DNA from: Massospora cicadina
Taxonomy: Eukaryota; Entomophthoromycota; Entomophthoromycetes; Entomophthorales; Entomophthoraceae
Assembly: GCA_022478985.1 (NCBI GenBank)
Contig: JAKSZP010010632.1
Location: 120,147 to 184,146 of the forward strand
Length of the DNA stretch: 64,000 bases
Reading direction: 5' to 3'
Shown here piece by piece: positions 47,442-58,665 of this stretch (positions are counted from its first letter, which is position 1; every line of letters starts with the position of its first letter). The notes beneath the pieces are model-generated. The model had not been told where the DNA came from and made no database searches. It saw nothing but the letters and a program-made list of their open reading frames with translations. Position numbers and translations under genes: made by a program.

Positions 47442-48315
47442 TATCAAGAAATTTCTTTTATGTGACAGTGGATCTGCTGGTCAGTAGGCTAACCAGTATG
47501 AAGACTGGTCAACCCTTGCCATTTCACCTTAGGTGACAGGGCCAGCAGCACCAACTGACCCCTTAGCATGTCCCCACGCCATTTGGGGATCCCCCAGACT
47601 AGCCCCAAAAAAACATGAATAAACATAAACTTATAATAAATGGAGATTAGGCAAAAGGAGAACTTTACTAAAGGGAAGCTCCAGGTATTTATATTTACAA
47701 AAGGGCTACTGCGCTCACCGCCAACCTATAAGCTCATTGCTGGACCTTCCAGCCAACCACTCTCACTCTCCCTCGCTGCGCTTCTCTCTTTACCTGACAT
47801 TGACCCTCTCACCCCATCCTTTCCTGATAACCAAATTAGTTTTGGCTCATCCTCAGCCTTAAGCTGACAATGAGCTGTATAATTTACTATTATAAATTAT
47901 CATCAAATTCTGGTTTGACTTTAAGTTTCTTAGTATGCGCTGTAAACCTCTTTGGTTGCTTACTTAATTTGAGAATATCTTGGCATCTCTCTGACATCAC
48001 ATTTCAACTCTTCTCAGTTGATATTCTGGGTATCAACTTTCAGGCAACAGTCACTTATTATATAGGCGCTGGAAACATCCTCAGCTGCCTTGAACTCATA
48101 ATCATCAGGTTCTACCAACATATATTAAATTAATACAGATGATCATTCTTGGCTACTAGTCATTGGTGATCTGTAAACCTAATTTAGGCCATTGATTGGC
48201 TCCTCTTGATCCTAACTTCCAATCTCAGAGAAATATTTGGATTTGGCTCAACCCAATTGGGGAGCACAAATATTGATATATCATTGGAGGAATCCATCTG
48301 GGTAAAATTCCGACA
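47442..48315 (-). mobile_element. 874-bp insertion, probable solo LTR
   Basis: Absent from the partner LTR of Gyp-C. It is flanked by CAAAG (47437-47441) and CACAG (48316-48320), a 5-bp duplication with one change. On the minus strand it opens TGTCGGAATTTTACCC, like an LTR start, and ends GATA instead of the expected CA. No coding domain. The family is not seen elsewhere in the window. Confidence 0.6.
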
Positions 48316-48320
48316 CACAG

Positions 48321-48513
48321 TACTAATTGGCTGAAGTTAATTTTAGGATGTGTGGTGGGGTCCTTTAAGGTAAGCTGTTACCCATTGCTCATCAACCACA
48401 TGGGCGAGGTTGCCCTGGGAGATGAGAGGGGCAGGTAGCCTTCTTGGCCCTTTCTTTATGGTAATGGAAATGCCACCCAGTCTAAGCGGATGGGGCGCTC
48501 TCCCAAACTTACA
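48321..48513 (-). repeat. 3' LTR of Gyp-C, last part
   Basis: Collinear with 54175-54369: TAAGCTGTTACCCAT, CCACATGGGCGAGGTT and the end ACTTACA are shared. Confidence 0.9.
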
Positions 48514-49790
48514 TTATCTTCCCTTTTATAAAAGGGGAGCACCACCGCTGGGGAATTGTGCAAGGGCCACATTCTTGTAGGCCCTGGGCAACTTGATTGC
48601 CATTAGTGTAGCGATCTTTTAGGGAGGACGAAAAGCATCTGGGTGGGTGGCATGGAAAGCCTTGACGAGCTCTGAGAAGTTGACACAATCCTGCACACCA
48701 ACTCAGCTATTCTTGTAGGATGTATAGCCTTTCCACGTGACTAAATATTGAATTGAACGGCGTGATCGTTGTGAGGACAGGATGCCCTCAACTTCAGCTT
48801 CCTCAGCACCCTGATCACAATGGGATCTGGGTCTGATGGAATCGCCCCTTGAATGAGGACAGCTGATATACATGGAAGACCGGATTTTGCTTCCAGTGGG
48901 GTGGGAGTTTGAAATGGAAGGTGCCATTTTCTTAAATCTTCTTCCACCAAATGGGAAAAAAGCGTTTACTTGCAAACTTACACGAGGGCACCTGCATCCA
49001 CAAATGGTGCATGTCTAGCATAAGGTGTGAACCCACTTTTATCTTGTGTGCTGGGAGCCTCTCCCAATTTGCAAACCGTTTGTAATCACTTTTGGCCTAA
49101 GATAAATGCTCCTGAATCAGGGACTGTGTGGCCTGAATGTGCTGAGCATGGTCAGCTGCAGCTGGCACCTCTGGGAGAGGGCACAGGTCAACCTAAAAGG
49201 AAGGATTGTACCCCAAGATCACTTCATATGGGGAAAATACAGTGGATGCATGCGTTCTATTATTATATGCAAACACAGCGAGGGGAAGGTCATCAGACCA
49301 GGTATCCTGAGCAGCTTCAGCGTAGCATCACAGATACTGTTCCAAGATCTGACAGACCTGTTCAGTTTGGCCATCCAACTGTGGATGGTAAGCAGTGGAG
49401 CGACAGGGCATAATCTTCAAGATTTCCAAGAGCTCACTTCAAAACCATGCTGTAAATTGGTCCTGCGTTTGATGATAATTTCATGTGGAAGCCCAAACAT
49501 TGAAAACACATGACGCACAAAAAGGCTGGCAGTTTCTTTGGAAGTGATGGAGGAAGAGCATGGGATAAACAAAGGGAATCTAGTGAAGCGGTCTACAACC
49601 ATTATAACCGCTGTAAACCCCTTGGAGCTTGGAAGCATAACAATAAAGTCCACGAACACCAATGTCCATGGCCCTTCTGCCTGCTGCAAGGGGTGTAAGA
49701 GACCATTCTTACCAGACCGGTCCAATTTGGCCATGCACAAGTTACACAGTCCGTGATCCATGCTGGGGCATCCTTTGACAAGCTTAGCTA
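48514..49790 (-). pseudogene. integrase and chromodomain of Gyp-C
   Basis: Chromodomain pieces lie at 48703-48950 (AVQFNI, then TWKGYTSYKNS in another frame). The core is at 49761-49417, with CNLCMAKLDRSGKNGLLHPL and FVDFIVMLPSSKGF and the first Asp kept, then FVRHVFSMFGLPHEI. A stop lies after the DFIV segment of the core. The purine-rich GGGAAGATAA precedes the LTR. Confidence 0.86.
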
Positions 49791-50570
49791 ATTATAGGTA
49801 CGCTTGACTAAATTGATGCACTTCTTAATCCAGGATGACTGACTGTGGGAGGATCATGATGAGCCTTCATTACTTTGGCTCAGAGGAGGGGAGGGACCCA
49901 CACCTGTGATCTAAATTAGTTAAGCCACTTGGCAAGAGAATAAAAGAAATGTTTAGAAGATGGTAGGACAACCGCTTCATAAGGCCCACCCTTCTGCACA
50001 TGCTGTTTGCACTGCTAAGGCCCACGAAACTAAGGGCGCGTCTGAAGCTAGTATGCTGCAAAACACATGAGGTATGATGATCAAGATTTGGGTTGGGGGA
50101 ATGACATTGACGAGATCTGCCTCATCTGAGTCAGCTGGGAAAAGTGTAGGGTTGCTGTTTAGAAAATTGGGAAGGAAATATTTCATGCTCCTTTTACAAA
50201 CTCATATTTGAAGTTAAAACTGCACAAATCCGGTAGGTTTGGGCCTGCCAGTGCACCAACTTCTGTGGCTTTTGGAAATAAAGAAGAGCTTGGTGGTCAG
50301 TTTGCACAGTCAACTCATGCTGAGCGCCCTGTAAGAGATATCGCCAGTGTGTCAAGGCCCACGACATGGCTGCTATCTCCTTGTGGTGGATGGCTTAGGA
50401 TTGCTCAGTGGAAGAAAATTTTGTGGGAAAAATAAGTGACTGGGTGTTTCAACCCATCGTGCTCTTTAATCAGGACAGCCCTCACTGCAGCAGAAGATGC
50501 ATTACACGCTACAATATAGGGTTAGGAGGGATCCGCATGCCTAAGGATGGGAGGCAACAAAAACATCTCC
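49791..50570 (-). pseudogene. RNase H and linker of Gyp-C
   Basis: The linker at 50186-49977 has LVNVIPPTQILIIIP, matching Gyp-D. RNase H is recognisable only as short blocks near 50290-50420. Stops are frequent. Confidence 0.65.
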
Positions 50571-51567
50571 TTAATTAAATTGAATGCCTGCTGGCACTCA
50601 GGCGTCCATCAAAAGGGAACGTTATACCCTTGAATGGATGAAGTGGGGCGGCTAATTGGAATAGCGCAGGAGAGAATTTTCTAGGAAAACAATAATGCCC
50701 AAGAAGCTTCTCAATTGCTTTTGGTTTGTTGGAGTTGGCAATCGCGTATTTCATCCAGTTTGTTGTGCGGAATGGCGTACCCATCTTTTAATACAAGGTT
50801 ACCCAAGAATGTGACTTCCTCCTAGTAAAATTTGTACTTTGATGGCTTGACAAGCAGACTCGCCTTATGCAAGGCATCCACTACAGCCTTCAAGTCTTTT
50901 GCGTGTTATTCAGGAGAGGGAGAGTGTACCAGGATATCATTGATATATGTGACCGCGCAGGTGAACCAGAGATCACCCAGAACATTATCATTCATCCTTT
51001 GGAATGTTGCAAGCGCATTCTTAATCCCAAAAGGCATCACTTTAAATTGTAATAAACCCCATCTTGTCTGGATAGTGGTAAGCTATTCATGACCTTCCAT
51101 CACTCAAATTTGATTAAAGGTGTTAACTTTGATCAAGTTTTGAGAATACACGTTACTTGGAAAATTGCTTGGCCAATAGTTTGTTCCAATGGCAGTGGAT
51201 AGGGGTTGTAAACCGTGATATTTTTAAGGTGGCCGTAATTCACGCAGGGACAAAGGGAACAATCTGCTTTCTTCCCAAAGACAATGGGAGAGGCAACATG
51301 TGATGTCTCTTTAAACCAACCCTTCTTAAGCATGTCATCTACCCATGCATTGAGGGCAGCCTCCTCCGCTGTATGTGGGTACAGTGGGCGATTTATGTTC
51401 ACCACCTCCACCATTGTCCAAAAACACAAGTTGAGTTCCGTATGTGAGGGAAGGCGGTCCACCTTTTCAAAATCAAAGGCGTTTTGATACCCCATTAACG
51501 CCGCAGGAAAATCTGGTGGAAGACCTATGGGAGAAACAAGAGATTTAATCAATCCACGGCATAAATT
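50571..51567 (-). pseudogene. reverse transcriptase of Gyp-C
   Basis: The N-terminal fingers are at 51552-51133 (NINRPLYPHTAEEAALNAWV, VNYGHLKNI). The catalytic box near 50930-50975 reads FTCAVTYINDILVHSP, so YIND replaces YIDD. The order and text match Gyp-D and Gyp-A. Frame changes occur near 51130 and 50830. Confidence 0.85.
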
Positions 51568-51935
51568 TTAGTAAGGTATCCAATAAGGAAACTCGCCCTC
51601 CACCTGACCATTGGAAAATGATAGCATATTAGATTCAAGGTGAATTCTCACATGCTGCCAATGCCACCAAACCACACCCAAAATAATGGTATCGAGGTTA
51701 GGCATCACTGAGAAGCAATCACAAAAACTAAACTGGTGAAGCGAGAAGGGTACTGGAAGCTGTACTTTATAGGATGGCTGGGAGGCCAATGAGGCGACCA
51801 TCACCGTAAGGCCCAAATACAAGTCTAGATTAAGCTGACGGCCCAACTCCAGACTCATGTATTTACCCGCTGCTTCAGTGTCAACTAAGGACTCAAAGGA
51901 CAGCTGGTGTGCCCTGATACTAATTTTACTTTGGT
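51568..51935 (-). pseudogene. aspartic protease of Gyp-C
   Basis: Active-site region near 51880: SFESLVDTEAAGKYMSLEL, with DTE for DTG, a single-base type change that removes the Gly. The second half, IILGVVWWHWQHVRIHLESN, matches Gyp-D. Confidence 0.83.
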
Positions 51936-52959
51936 AATAAAAAGTAGGCGAAATTCTGTTTATTGGAAGATACAGTCATTTCTGCTGACACCAAAGAGAT
52001 TTCAACCAAGTCAGGTGGTATAGCAGGTTCCTTTAAAGGAGAAAAATTGGGACAAACAAGGGGTTGGGTCCCATTCTCTCCAGGATGGGCTTCCATCAAC
52101 TTACAGACAAGTAAGCCGGTGCAAACAAACTTGGGCGCAAGGGCAGTGTCAGGCTCTGGAACCAATACGGATACTGATTCAATTTTGAGATCAAGACCCA
52201 ATGCTAAGTTGGCAAGGCCAATCATAAAATTTCCATTTTGAGGGTGGGAAGTGTGGCGGAGTGCTGCATTAATGGAAGTCGCTGCTTTTCAAATTTGATC
52301 CACTATTCCCATAGGGGTGGACTAAACAACGTGATGAGTGGAGACTAAATCCAACGCAGTTCATAATTGCTTGGAGTACATCCCTGGGGAGATCAACGCC
52401 AGGGCTTGCTCATGGAAGGCTGAAACTAAAGAAATCATTCTAGGGATCTGGCAATTATGGACAATAATTGAAACAAACGTTTGGAATGAAGTACCACTGT
52501 TTTCAAAACTGCCAATTCTACTGTGACAAGTGAGGTGGTGTCACCTGCAAATAGCAGAATGCAGAAGACCTCACACCCACTGACAAGCTTCACCTTCAAC
52601 CATCCAAAAGGGCAACACCCTGCGAGAATTTGTCAGTGAAGCTTCATTGTTTAGTGCAACTGCAGACCACATTTCACCTCATCAAGGGCGTCAAGGACCT
52701 AATTTGCAACGTCTTGGGATGAAAAACCCAAATACCCTACTTGAGGGTGAGCTGAGGGGAGAGTAGTGGGCATTGGCCACACCAACATGGAGAAATTCCT
52801 CCAAAGCTATCTGGGAGCTGCTCACAAAATGAGTGACTGATTAAATAAACAACAGAAGGCTGACTACCAACTGCACATTCATTTGAGAGAGGGTTACCAC
52901 TGGTTCGCCCATCTCTACAAGGAGGGCGGAAATGGCCAGAAACAATGGACGGTCAATTA
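51936..52959 (-). pseudogene. gag-pol junction and short gag region of Gyp-C
   Basis: The junction frame is 52225-51926 (LAPKFVCTGLLVCKLMEAHP, PPDLVEISLV). Gag-like text near 52430-52260 contains FHEQALALISPGMYSKQ, similar to Gyp-A. The first bases after the LTR on the minus strand are TAATTGACCGTCCATTG, the conserved leader. No zinc knuckle is visible. Confidence 0.6.
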
Positions 52960-54369
52960 TGTCAGGGAGATGGAAAATAAGGTTTAGATTGGCCTGCCAG
53001 TCAGGATGCAGGAGCACCCAAAAGGTGAGCCAGAATTCCAGGGCTTTGCCGCTTGATTGACGTTAAAGTGTTGGTGAGATAGGTAATGATTGTATGCTAA
53101 CGTGCTGTGAGAGTAAAAAGAAACCCAGCGAGAAACCAGTCTGTTGTGGCTCCAGACCCAACTGTCTGGGCGTAAGGAGTTGCAAGATCATATTGAGCAA
53201 TTCAATACTTCTCATAAGAGATTTGGGTATAAACCATTGATGAGGGGGCAGATCCTCGCCTGGAGTGGGGATAGGTGGGTTCACAATTACCAAGATCCTG
53301 CAGGCGGATGGCCTCTGCAATTGGGGAGAGTTCCAAAAAATTCTTAATGAAATAGGCTCAATTGACTGTGGTAGGTACCAAAGTTACTAACATGACTGGG
53401 ATTGCCCACTCGTTATGAGGCCCATGAGGCCACACGAGAGATGTTGCAGGGGTTCAGCAAAGAGATATGAACTTTTATAAAATAAATCAGAGCATGGAAA
53501 CATTTTATTTGATTTTATAATAAGAAAATTGACCATCAATTTCCTCAGTGTGTTATGACTGCTTATATAGACAATCAATTTAGGGAATAACTTAGAAAAG
53601 TGCAGGATTGGAGCACTTATTTGACCTAACCTGGAAAACTTTGATCAAGGGGGAAAACAAATTTATTTGGAACCAACCTTTAAAGAATTAGTGGTGGTCT
53701 TAGTCATTTTCAGTTCACCCACAGATGACCAAATTGTGGATTTTCCACAGTTCCAGCAATTGGAGCAATGGCATATCGCCTGATGGGCAGCGGGAACCTC
53801 CCAAGGCCATCCCATGTAGGGGCTGTCCCAAGATGCCAGGAATGGGTTTGGGATGCCCAACCCACCTGCATATGGTCACTCCTGCATTCATTTGGCCAAG
53901 CGAGATATATTGGACAAAAATTTTGATGATTTTAGGGAGGGTTTTGAACTGGTGCAACATTTCCCAATGGCCTGATGCTATTGGTGAGCTTTTCCAAAGA
54001 TTTGACACTAGACGCTTTATTTGCCATAAGTACGCGCCTGTCAGGCTTTTTGCCAACAGTTTGGAACTTTTGGGCCTTGATGCCAAAAGCTTGTTGCCAT
54101 TGACTTCATTTGAATCTTTTTCCCCATGAGGATGCCAACTTCCCAATAGCTCAGCACAAATTCCATTGATTTGCAGTACTAATTTTAGCTGAAGTTAATA
54201 CTGGTATGGGTGGTGGGTCCATTAAAGGGTAAGCTGTTACCCATCACTTGTCTACCACATGGGCGAGGTTACCCTGAGATATGAGAGGAACAGCTGACTT
54301 CTCAGCCCCTTTTTATAAGAATGGGAATGCCACCTGGTTTAAGCAGAGGGGGCGTCTCCCAGACTTACA
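52960..54369 (-). repeat. 5' LTR of Gyp-C
   Basis: The uninterrupted partner of the left LTR, 1,410 bp, running TGTCAGGG to ACTTACA on the plus strand. Confidence 0.9.
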
Positions 54370-54685
54370 AATCCCTGCCAAAAAAGCTAAACATAAAAAT
54401 GAAGACTCAAGGGTTTAAGGCAATGCATGGGACATTGCTAAATGGACTGTCTTGTGTGCTGCCAGGTAAGCACAACCTGCCAGAAAAATTTTGACCTGAG
54501 TTGATGTAATGGATGAGGTTTCCAAAATCTTAGTCACCAAATGACATAATGCAAATTTAAGCTAAAGAGAGTTGCTTGATCAATTATTGTAATAGGTTGC
54601 ATCAAAAACTAAATTTTACAGTGCAAACAATACTAAAAAGTTAAGTTTAGATCCCACCAAGTTTGGCCATTTCATATATTGCATA
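54370..54685. other. AT-rich spacer, no recognisable feature
   Basis: Between the Gyp-C LTR and the Helitron. No open frame or repeat match is evident. The last base, A (54685), is the Helitron host-site A. Confidence 0.5.
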
Positions 54686-54720
54686 TCTATATTAATAAAG
54701 GCAAGTGTGTATGTGTGTGA
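54686..54720 (+). other. 5' terminus of Hel-1
   Basis: TC start followed by TATATTAATAAAGGC and a (GTGT/ATGT)-rich stretch, the layout commonly seen at Helitron left ends. Confidence 0.85.
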
Positions 54721-55310
54721 ATGTGCGCGATGCCCAGCCAAAACTACAGCATATGAGCTTTGAAAAGTTGGATATAGGTGGACGGGAGGAGGTCCACGTG
54801 CACCTCAAAGCTGGATGTTTAATTTTTATATTAAAGTACAAAGGTTTATACATAAGAAGTGAAAATTTTATATGTTTTTATTGTAAATTGGCATATTGAC
54901 ATGGCTGAGCAATCTGATATTTGGTTGATTAAATAGCTTAATTGGTTTTGACAAGAGGTTGGTGTTTTTGGGTTGAAGAATAATCTTGATGGTTTTAATA
55001 AAGTAGTGATTAGTTGATTTGATAAGTTAAATGGTTTTGGTAATTGGTTGGTGATTTTGTTTGTTTTTTTTAGTACTAGATGGTCCCAACCCAAGGGGGG
55101 GATTCATCGATGTTTATTGAATTACGCCTGGGCTCCTAAGAGCCTGAGGCGAGGGAAGAGGAGGGAGGAGGCATCGAGAAAGGGAGGGGGAATTGCGCGC
55201 CAGAGCCGTGCTGCAGTGACAACTGAGTGGGGGAGGGTTGGCGACATAGTGCAGACCTTCAGGGCCATCTCAAAGTGTACCTGAAAGTGGGTGATCATAT
55301 GTGGAAGGGT

Positions 55311-55920
55311 CTACACCTGCTGGTCAAAGGCAGCACGAAGAAAGGAGTTATGGATGGTCCAGATGGCTGTGGCATAGGCGAGGACACAGAGGGGTCGGTG
55401 GCAACCAGTCAATGTCTGCTCAAACATGAGGTCTTGCACAGGGTGTCCAGACCAGGGCTGAGCATGGAGGAGCGCGCGGGCCTTTGGCCAAAATTCGGCG
55501 ACACCTGGACAGGTGAAAAAACGATGGAGGTGTGAGTCAATAGGCTCCACACAGCGGGGGCAGCTTTGGTGCTGGAAGGTAGGGCCAGTCCGGTCCCCTG
55601 TCCTGTATGAACAGTGGAGCACCCTCCATAAGGTGTTGGACACCTTTGCTGACAGGATGGGGTGATAGACGTCCTTCCACAATTCCTTAAGGTCAAATCT
55701 CACGGAGGGAGGGAGGAACTCAAGGAGTCTTGGGCGGATGGGAGGACGATCTTGGGGGTTGAGGCGAGTTGTGACAACTTGTCCATTGTGCACAATTGCA
55801 TGGCGACGGGGGCTGAGGCCAGGGCCTTCCCTTCTGTATGGGAAAGCATGGTGGATCCGCGCGCCTACTCGTTTCAGGGCAAGGAGAGCCTGGTTCCAGT
55901 AGGGGGATGAGGATGGTTTT
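55311..55920 (-). pseudogene. ORF2 C-terminus with zinc-binding (zf-RVT type) domain
   Basis: The 160-residue stretch 55793-55311 contains FDLKELWKDVYHPILSAKV, NTLWRVLHCSYRTG and the motif SCPRCVEPIDSHLHRFFTC, with Cys, Cys, His and Cys placed as in the zinc-binding domain found after many LINE reverse transcriptases. It ends FDQQV and a stop about 200 bp from the poly(A). A frame change separates it from the previous part. Confidence 0.88.
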
Positions 55921-56480
55921 AGGCGATGGCCTGGGTGGTTTGTGAGCCACTCCCTAATGAGGTCAGAGATGCTCTAGGAAGACCCAGAGCTGCTGACACT
56001 GACTGGCGGAGAGCGGGCGCCCATTGGGGCATGGTGGTCGCGTCCCAGCAGACAATCGGCCATAGGAACTTCAGGAAGATTGTGGTGGCGTGGGATCGCG
56101 TGTCCAGAAGCCCTAGGCCCCCTTCATTGCAGGGTCGGGCAATGGTTGAGAGGGACATAGGTGGATGGTTTGAGCCCCAGATCCAACAGCGGAGGAGTAC
56201 ATTGAGCCGCGTATAAAAGGCATCTGTTAATGGGCAGACTTGCGCTAGGAACCAGACTTTTGAGAGGAGGAACACATTGGCCATCAGAGCTTGACCCTGG
56301 GGGTGATGTGCCGCCGGTTCCAGCTGGCAATCCTGGAGTTAACTGCTGCAAGGAGCAAGTCCTCATTGTCTTTTAGCGCAACTCCTTGTTGGTTGGTGAG
56401 AACGCCCAGGTGACGGAAGGTACCGCGCTCAGGTTCAATACCAAATGGTGGGGGGAAGGTGGGAGAGCCGACCTGTACAA
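55919..56480 (-). pseudogene. ORF2 thumb and connecting region
   Basis: The stretch 56284-55919 has KVWFLAQVCPLTDAFYTRL, RCWIWGSNHPPMSLSTIARP and GGLGLLDTRSHATTIFLKFL, the standard region after the LINE RT (pattern: GGLGL, followed by a predicted helical segment). It starts in a different frame from RT. Confidence 0.85.
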
Positions 56481-57290
56481 CTGTTGTCTTGGAGGTGTTA
56501 CCATGGCATTGGACGCCTTGGTGTACCTCTCAATGGTCACAGCAGCGAGGGCAACATCCCCAGGGCAGCCAAATTCAATAGCAGTGTCATCTGCAAATGC
56601 CATGGTGCGTGTGGGGGCTTTACCTGGGACCAGAATCCCTGTTAGCTTGTCCTGTAAGGAGGCCAAGAGGGGGTCAAGGGTGATGTTAAAAAGGATAGGG
56701 CTCAGGGGGTCCCCTTGCCGGAGACCTTGTCCAACTGGTACTGCCACTGTAAAACCCATTGGCGCCAGGACTCTGGTGTGGAGCTGGTCATAGAGCGCTG
56801 ATATCCAGCGCCTAGCTGCGGGTGGGAGATGGAAGCGGGCCAGGGAAGCATCAATATACTTCCAGGCTACCCGATCATATGCTTTCTCCATATCCAGGAG
56901 AGCCACAAAGCCATTCACCTTACGAGAGTTAGCAGTCAAAGTCACGTGAAGGTCATTATAGTTGTCCCATAACGACCTCCCCGGAATAAAACTGTGCTGG
57001 GATGAGGAGAGGCGAGGTGACACCCATTTGGTGATGCGGTTGGCCAGAAGCTTCATAAAAAGCTTGTGGTCTGTGTTGATCAACGCTATGGGGCGCCAGT
57101 TCGCCAGGTTCTCACGGTCTGACTTCTTGTGAATGAGGGTCGTGATTGAGCCTCTGGAGTCGGGGAGGACCTCGCCATTCACCAAGAGTGCAGCGAAGAG
57201 GTCGTGGAGGGTTCTGTCTATCACTGCAGGTTCCAGAAGGTACACCTCAAAGGGTATTCCGTCTGGGCCTGGGGGCTTTAAGCCGTGGGG
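56373..57290 (-). pseudogene. ORF2 reverse transcriptase
   Basis: 290 residues in one frame, opening with YLLEPAVIDRTLHDLFAALL. Motifs in order: NWRPIALINTDHKLFMKLLA, SQHSFIPGRSLWDNY, LLDMEKAYDRVAWKYI (motif A, catalytic Asp), GLRQGDPLSPILFNITLDPL (motif B) and AFADDTAI (motif C, both Asp). It carries out target-primed reverse transcription. The upstream frame enters by an extra base in the G/C run near 57270 (expected KAPGPDGIPF), and it leaves frame near 56500 after SNAMV. Confidence 0.95.
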
Positions 57291-57830
57291 ATTTCAGAAG
57301 GGTTTCCATCACCTCCTGGATGGAAATAGGCGCCAGTAGAGCCTCATCAGCCCGTGGGTCAATGGGCGGCTCTGGAGCCCGCCACAGGAAGTCTTGGATG
57401 TCCGATGGGTCCACCTGGGTGGCATGGAAGAGGCTGGTGTAGAAGCGGTGTAGTTCCTGCGTGATTTCCTCCTTATCTGAAGTGGTTGTAGTGCCAATCT
57501 TCAGTGCAGTAATATCCTGCGCTGTTGACCGGGCTTTCTGTTTCTGAAAGAAGAAGCGGGTGGGGCGTTCCCATTGAGCATAGTAACGAGATGTTGTAAA
57601 GTTTGCTGCCCGTTCTTCCTGCAGTGTGAGCTCCAAGCGGAGTGCTTCCTGCGCCGCTTCCCAGTCTTCCAACCATCTGGGAGAGGGCGAAGGCTGGCAG
57701 TTTCGCTCTAGATGTCTGATTCTGCCTCCGCCCTTTTGACTCTGGCGCGAGCTGCAGTCATCTGGGCTTTGGCACAGTTGTAAGCAACGCGGGTGATGCC
57801 CTCCTTGGTCACCGCCCATCTAGCCTTGTG
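57247..57830 (-). pseudogene. ORF2 linker between endonuclease and RT
   Basis: From about 57700 the frame reads RWLEDWEAAQEALRLELTLQ, RYYAQWERPTRFFFQKQKA, LHRFYTSLFHATQ and APISIQEVMETLLKSPRL, typical of the L1-type spacer just before RT. A shift near 57840 (C/A-rich run) separates it from the endonuclease frame. Confidence 0.88.
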
Positions 57831-57831
57831 G

Positions 57832-58665
57832 TCAAGCAGGTGGGGTGGGGGAGGTGAGAGTCTCCCGGATGGTCATAGACAGCTTCTCCTTAGTGAAGGG
57901 GTTGTTGAGAAGAGCTGGGGCAACCCTAGGCCAGAACCTATGCGACGGTCTAAGTGTGGTGGTGAGGACAACGGTGAGTGACCTGTGATCACTCAGATGG
58001 TTGTCACGAGAGATGGGAGAGGAGCCGCGGCCAATTAGCAGGGGGCCAATCAGTGCCATATCTATGCGTGACGCTGACTGGAAAGCTCCTCCATCATACT
58101 GGATCCTAGTCATGCAACCTAGGCCAGACGCGGAGGGTGGAAGCGCATCTATAAAGCCACTCAGGCGAAGGAAATCCTGGAGGCGACTTGATCCAGGGCG
58201 TTCCTTTGCCGCAGGGGGGTAAGAGTCATGGACGCGACTTATGGTTGTGTTGAAATCTCCTAAGAGGACTGTATTCCGTGGGAGATTGAGTTGGAGGAGC
58301 TCTTCCAAAAGCCGATTTTGCTCCTGACCTGCATTAGGCAGGTAGATGCTTGCAGCGAAGAAGGAGAAGTCAGGAGTGGTGAGTTTGGCCAGTATGAGGC
58401 GGCCACCTAGATATTGTGAAAAAGAATGGGTCTTAACCTGGGGATTCAAAACAATAAGGGTGGCATGGTTTGTCCAGAAGGAGTTGCCTCCAAACTGTTC
58501 ATTCCATGCAGATTGTTCGTGGGGGAGGATATGGGGCTCCTGGACAGCAGCGATGTCAATTTGTGCTGACCTGAAGTTTCGGAGGAGGCGAGCTCTCCGC
58601 TTAAAGTACCACAACCCATTTGCGTTGATGGATTGCAGGGCCAGGGTGCTGCCATGGGGACTCAT
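57832..58665 (-). pseudogene. ORF2 AP-like endonuclease
   Basis: 277 residues from ATG 58665. Motifs of the exonuclease-endonuclease-phosphatase fold: LQSINANGL at the start, IAAVQEPHI (catalytic Glu), FAASIYLPN, VLLGDFNTTI, SRIDMALI and SDHRSLTVVL near the end. This enzyme nicks the target. The start codon overlaps the ORF1 stop (ATGA, 58665-58662), so translation is probably by termination-reinitiation. The frame ends early at 57832 through a shift; the domain itself is complete. Confidence 0.93.

Larger units (their letters stand above)
40164..54369 (-). mobile_element. Gyp-C: chromodomain Ty3/gypsy element with nested Gyp-D
   Basis: Its LTRs are 40164-48513 (interrupted) and 52960-54369. 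After removing Gyp-D, the 874-bp insertion and one copy of each duplication, the left LTR is 1,412 bp against 1,410 bp on the right. Both open TGTAAGT on the minus strand. The interior (48514-52959) holds chromodomain, integrase, RNase H, RT, protease and a short gag region on the minus strand. Protease DTG is DTE and RT YIDD is YIND. The flanks ATTTC and AATCC are not a clean duplication. Confidence 0.88.

Noticed and set aside
3228..54369. A tandem chain of chromodomain elements sharing LTRs (LTR-interior-LTR-interior-LTR).
   Set aside because: The GGGAC duplication brackets 3228-25403, the chromodomain of Gyp-B continues to the left of it, and separate B-family LTRs exist. Nesting explains the order better than shared LTRs.
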